DNA of 14,544 nt, from positions 1 through 14,544 of the forward strand of contig PUMO01000036.1 in assembly GCA_003551405.1 (NCBI GenBank). Reading direction: 5' to 3'. The translations under genes were made by a program, and so were the position numbers. The notes under the pieces are model-generated. The model searched no databases, was not told the origin of the DNA, and was given only the letters and a program-made list of their open reading frames with translations. The stretch comes from Mollicutes bacterium (GTDB taxonomy: Bacteria > Bacillota_I > Bacilli_A > Izemoplasmatales > Izemoplasmataceae). This document shows positions 13,484-14,544 of the stretch, one piece after another; positions within the stretch are counted from its first letter, which is position 1, and each line of letters opens with the position of its first letter.

Positions 13484-13511
13484 GAAAAAAACGATGCCGA
13501 AACATCGTTTT
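13484..13511 (-). terminator. intrinsic terminator of trxB
   Basis: On the minus strand AAAACGATG (13503-13511) pairs with CATCGTTTT (13488-13496) around TTTCGG, which contains a UUCG tetraloop closed by a U-G pair. A run of 7 T residues follows. It starts 4 bases after the trxB stop and separates lgt-trxB from the whiA run. Confidence 0.9.
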
Positions 13512-13515
13512 ACTC

Positions 13516-14436
13516 TTATTGGTTTTCAAGTGTTTCAATGTATTCACTGATGGTTTTAGATACAATCGCCCCATCGTTGGTTGCTGTAACTATTTGGCGC
13601 AAATCCTTATCAATCACATCGCCAATCGCAAATACGCCCGGTACCGCTGTGCGCATTTTACCGTCCGCTTCTATATAACCATCATCGTTGGTAATCCCGA
13701 GTCCTTGAGTAACCTGATTGTTGGGCACAAGTCCAATGAACATAAAGACACCTGCGACCGTTTTATCGAAGGTTTCATCCGTTTTAAGGTTTTTCAGGGT
13801 CACACTTTCAAGCGTGTCGTCGCCGTTGAATGATACTACTTCATGGGCAAGCAAAAAGTCAATCTTGTCATTCTTTTTCGTCTTATCAACGGTAGATTTA
13901 TCGGCCTGGAGTGAATCAAGAATGTTCACAATCGTGACATTCACATCCATGCTTGTCAGATAAATCGCTTCATCAAGGGCACTGTTTCCTCCACCGAGCA
14001 CTAGTACATCCTTGCCTTTATAGAATGCGCCATCACAAACCGCACAATAACTGATGCCCTTGGATTCAAACTTTTGTTCCCCAGGCGCATTGAGTTTACG
14101 AGGGTTTGTCCCTGTAGCAATGACAACGGTTTTGGTTTCATAAACAGTCCCGTCACTCGCATGGATTTCTTTGTGCGCACCCTTATCGACAATGTTGGCG
14201 ATATCGCCATATTGATACGTTACACCGAGTTCCATCACATGATTAAACATTTTTTCACTAATTTCAAAGCCGCTCACACGACCAAAGCCGGGATAATTTT
14301 CCACTTCATACGTGTTGACCATGTAGCCACCCGGCGCAGATTTTTCAATAATCATAGTCTTTAGATTCGCGCGTTGTGTGTAAATGGCTGCCGTCATGCC
14401 CGCAGGCCCGGCACCAATAATAATGACATCGTACAT
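13516..14436 (-). CDS. trxB: thioredoxin-disulfide reductase-like flavoprotein
   Basis: A 306-residue flavoprotein of the low-molecular-weight TrxR family, which passes electrons via FAD and a redox disulfide to thioredoxin. The FAD motif I-I-G-A-G-P-A-G (6-13), T-G-T-N-P (108-112), the active site C-A-V-C-D (131-135), the second nucleotide-binding G-G-G-N-S-A (148-153) and the C-terminal F-A-I-G-D-V are all present. The odd point is residues 171-178: the H-R-R-x-x-x-R-A that holds the NADPH 2'-phosphate in most TrxB proteins reads N-I-L-D-S-L-Q-A. NADH or another donor is therefore possible. GAGGTG lies 8 bases before the ATG. The gene is 19 bases after the upstream stop (lgt-like), and this lgt-trxB order is common in Bacillota. 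Confidence 0.92.
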   Translation of the reverse strand: MYDVIIIGAGPAGMTAAIYTQRANLKTMIIEKSAPGGYMVNTYEVENYPGFGRVSGFEISEKMFNHVMELGVTYQYGDIANIVDKGAHKEIHASDGTVYETKTVVIATGTNPRKLNAPGEQKFESKGISYCAVCDGAFYKGKDVLVLGGGNSALDEAIYLTSMDVNVTIVNILDSLQADKSTVDKTKKNDKIDFLLAHEVVSFNGDDTLESVTLKNLKTDETFDKTVAGVFMFIGLVPNNQVTQGLGITNDDGYIEADGKMRTAVPGVFAIGDVIDKDLRQIVTATNDGAIVSKTISEYIETLENQ

Positions 14437-14455
14437 AAACTTTTCACCTCGAGGT

Positions 14456-14544
14456 CTATTCTATCGCTTCTTCTTCAATAATTTTAAGGTAATGCTTGGA
14501 ACGAAGGACTGTATGATTGATCACAAGGAAGATAATCCCCGCCA
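14456..14544 (-). CDS. lgt: C-terminal end of a membrane protein, probably Lgt
   Basis: Only the last 28 codons lie in the window. They encode the end of a membrane helix (A-G-I-I-F-L-V-I-N-H) followed by a basic then acidic cytoplasmic tail (LRSKHYLKIIEEEAIE). Hydrophobic-helix-plus-charged-tail ends and position directly before trxB fit prolipoprotein diacylglyceryl transferase, which would act on the two lipoproteins encoded further along. The identification rests mainly on gene order and should be treated as tentative. No terminator lies before trxB, so the two are likely co-transcribed. Confidence 0.5.
   Translation of the reverse strand, partial: AGIIFLVINHTVLRSKHYLKIIEEEAIE

Noticed and set aside
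13441..13833. 130-codon plus-strand frame across the trxB end
   Set aside because: It crosses the trxB terminator and a promoter and is antisense to clear TrxB motifs.
1..14544. CRISPR array, transposon or prophage
   Set aside because: No spaced direct repeats, transposase or integrase frames, or phage genes were seen; the genes are housekeeping or ordinary transport genes.

Overview
The window looks like chromosome of a low-GC Bacillota / Mollicutes-like bacterium (roughly 40 % GC by eye). It uses the standard code: TGA ends several genes, for example the aminotransferase and acpS, and Trp is TGG. It has Gram-positive Shine-Dalgarno sites (GGAGG), sigma-A type promoters, CCA-encoding tRNA genes and Sec/lipobox lipoproteins. 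An acyl-ACP thioesterase, acpS, whiA, lgt-trxB, mgsA and tex fit this. A wall-less relative such as the Acholeplasma/Izemoplasma group is a reasonable guess, not proven. No mobile element, CRISPR array or phage gene was seen.

Left part (1-2530): tRNA-Tyr, a CopZ-like copper chaperone, a roughly 500-base gene-poor stretch with a probable monooxygenase remnant, a cytosolic thioredoxin-like protein, an acyl-ACP thioesterase, and divergently methylglyoxal synthase. Convergent pairs share bidirectional terminators whose stems contain a stop codon.

Middle (2524-7400): a tightly overlapping minus-strand operon (unknown membrane protein, PLDc_N membrane protein, ABC ATPase, ABC-2 permease) resembling the yxlE-yxlF-yxlG part of the Bacillus sigY operon. 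Then come an AEC-family carrier, a divergent branched-chain aminotransferase with a near-consensus promoter, and a tRNA-Ser/tRNA-Glu unit with its own strong promoter and terminator.

Right part (7508-14544), all on the minus strand and read right to left: lgt tail, trxB, terminator, new promoter, a CmpB-family membrane protein, a second membrane protein (TTG start), whiA, acpS, a Cys-less double thioredoxin-fold lipoprotein, a CPAC thioredoxin-like lipoprotein, and tex. In Bacillus the trxB-to-whiA interval holds rapZ (yvcJ) and yvcK. Here two membrane proteins sit in their place.

Thiol redox recurs: one cytosolic and one surface CxxC protein, a surface protein with two thioredoxin-like halves and no CxxC, and a thioredoxin reductase that lacks the usual HRRxxxR NADPH-phosphate motif. 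The surface pair and the unusual reductase are the points most worth a second look.
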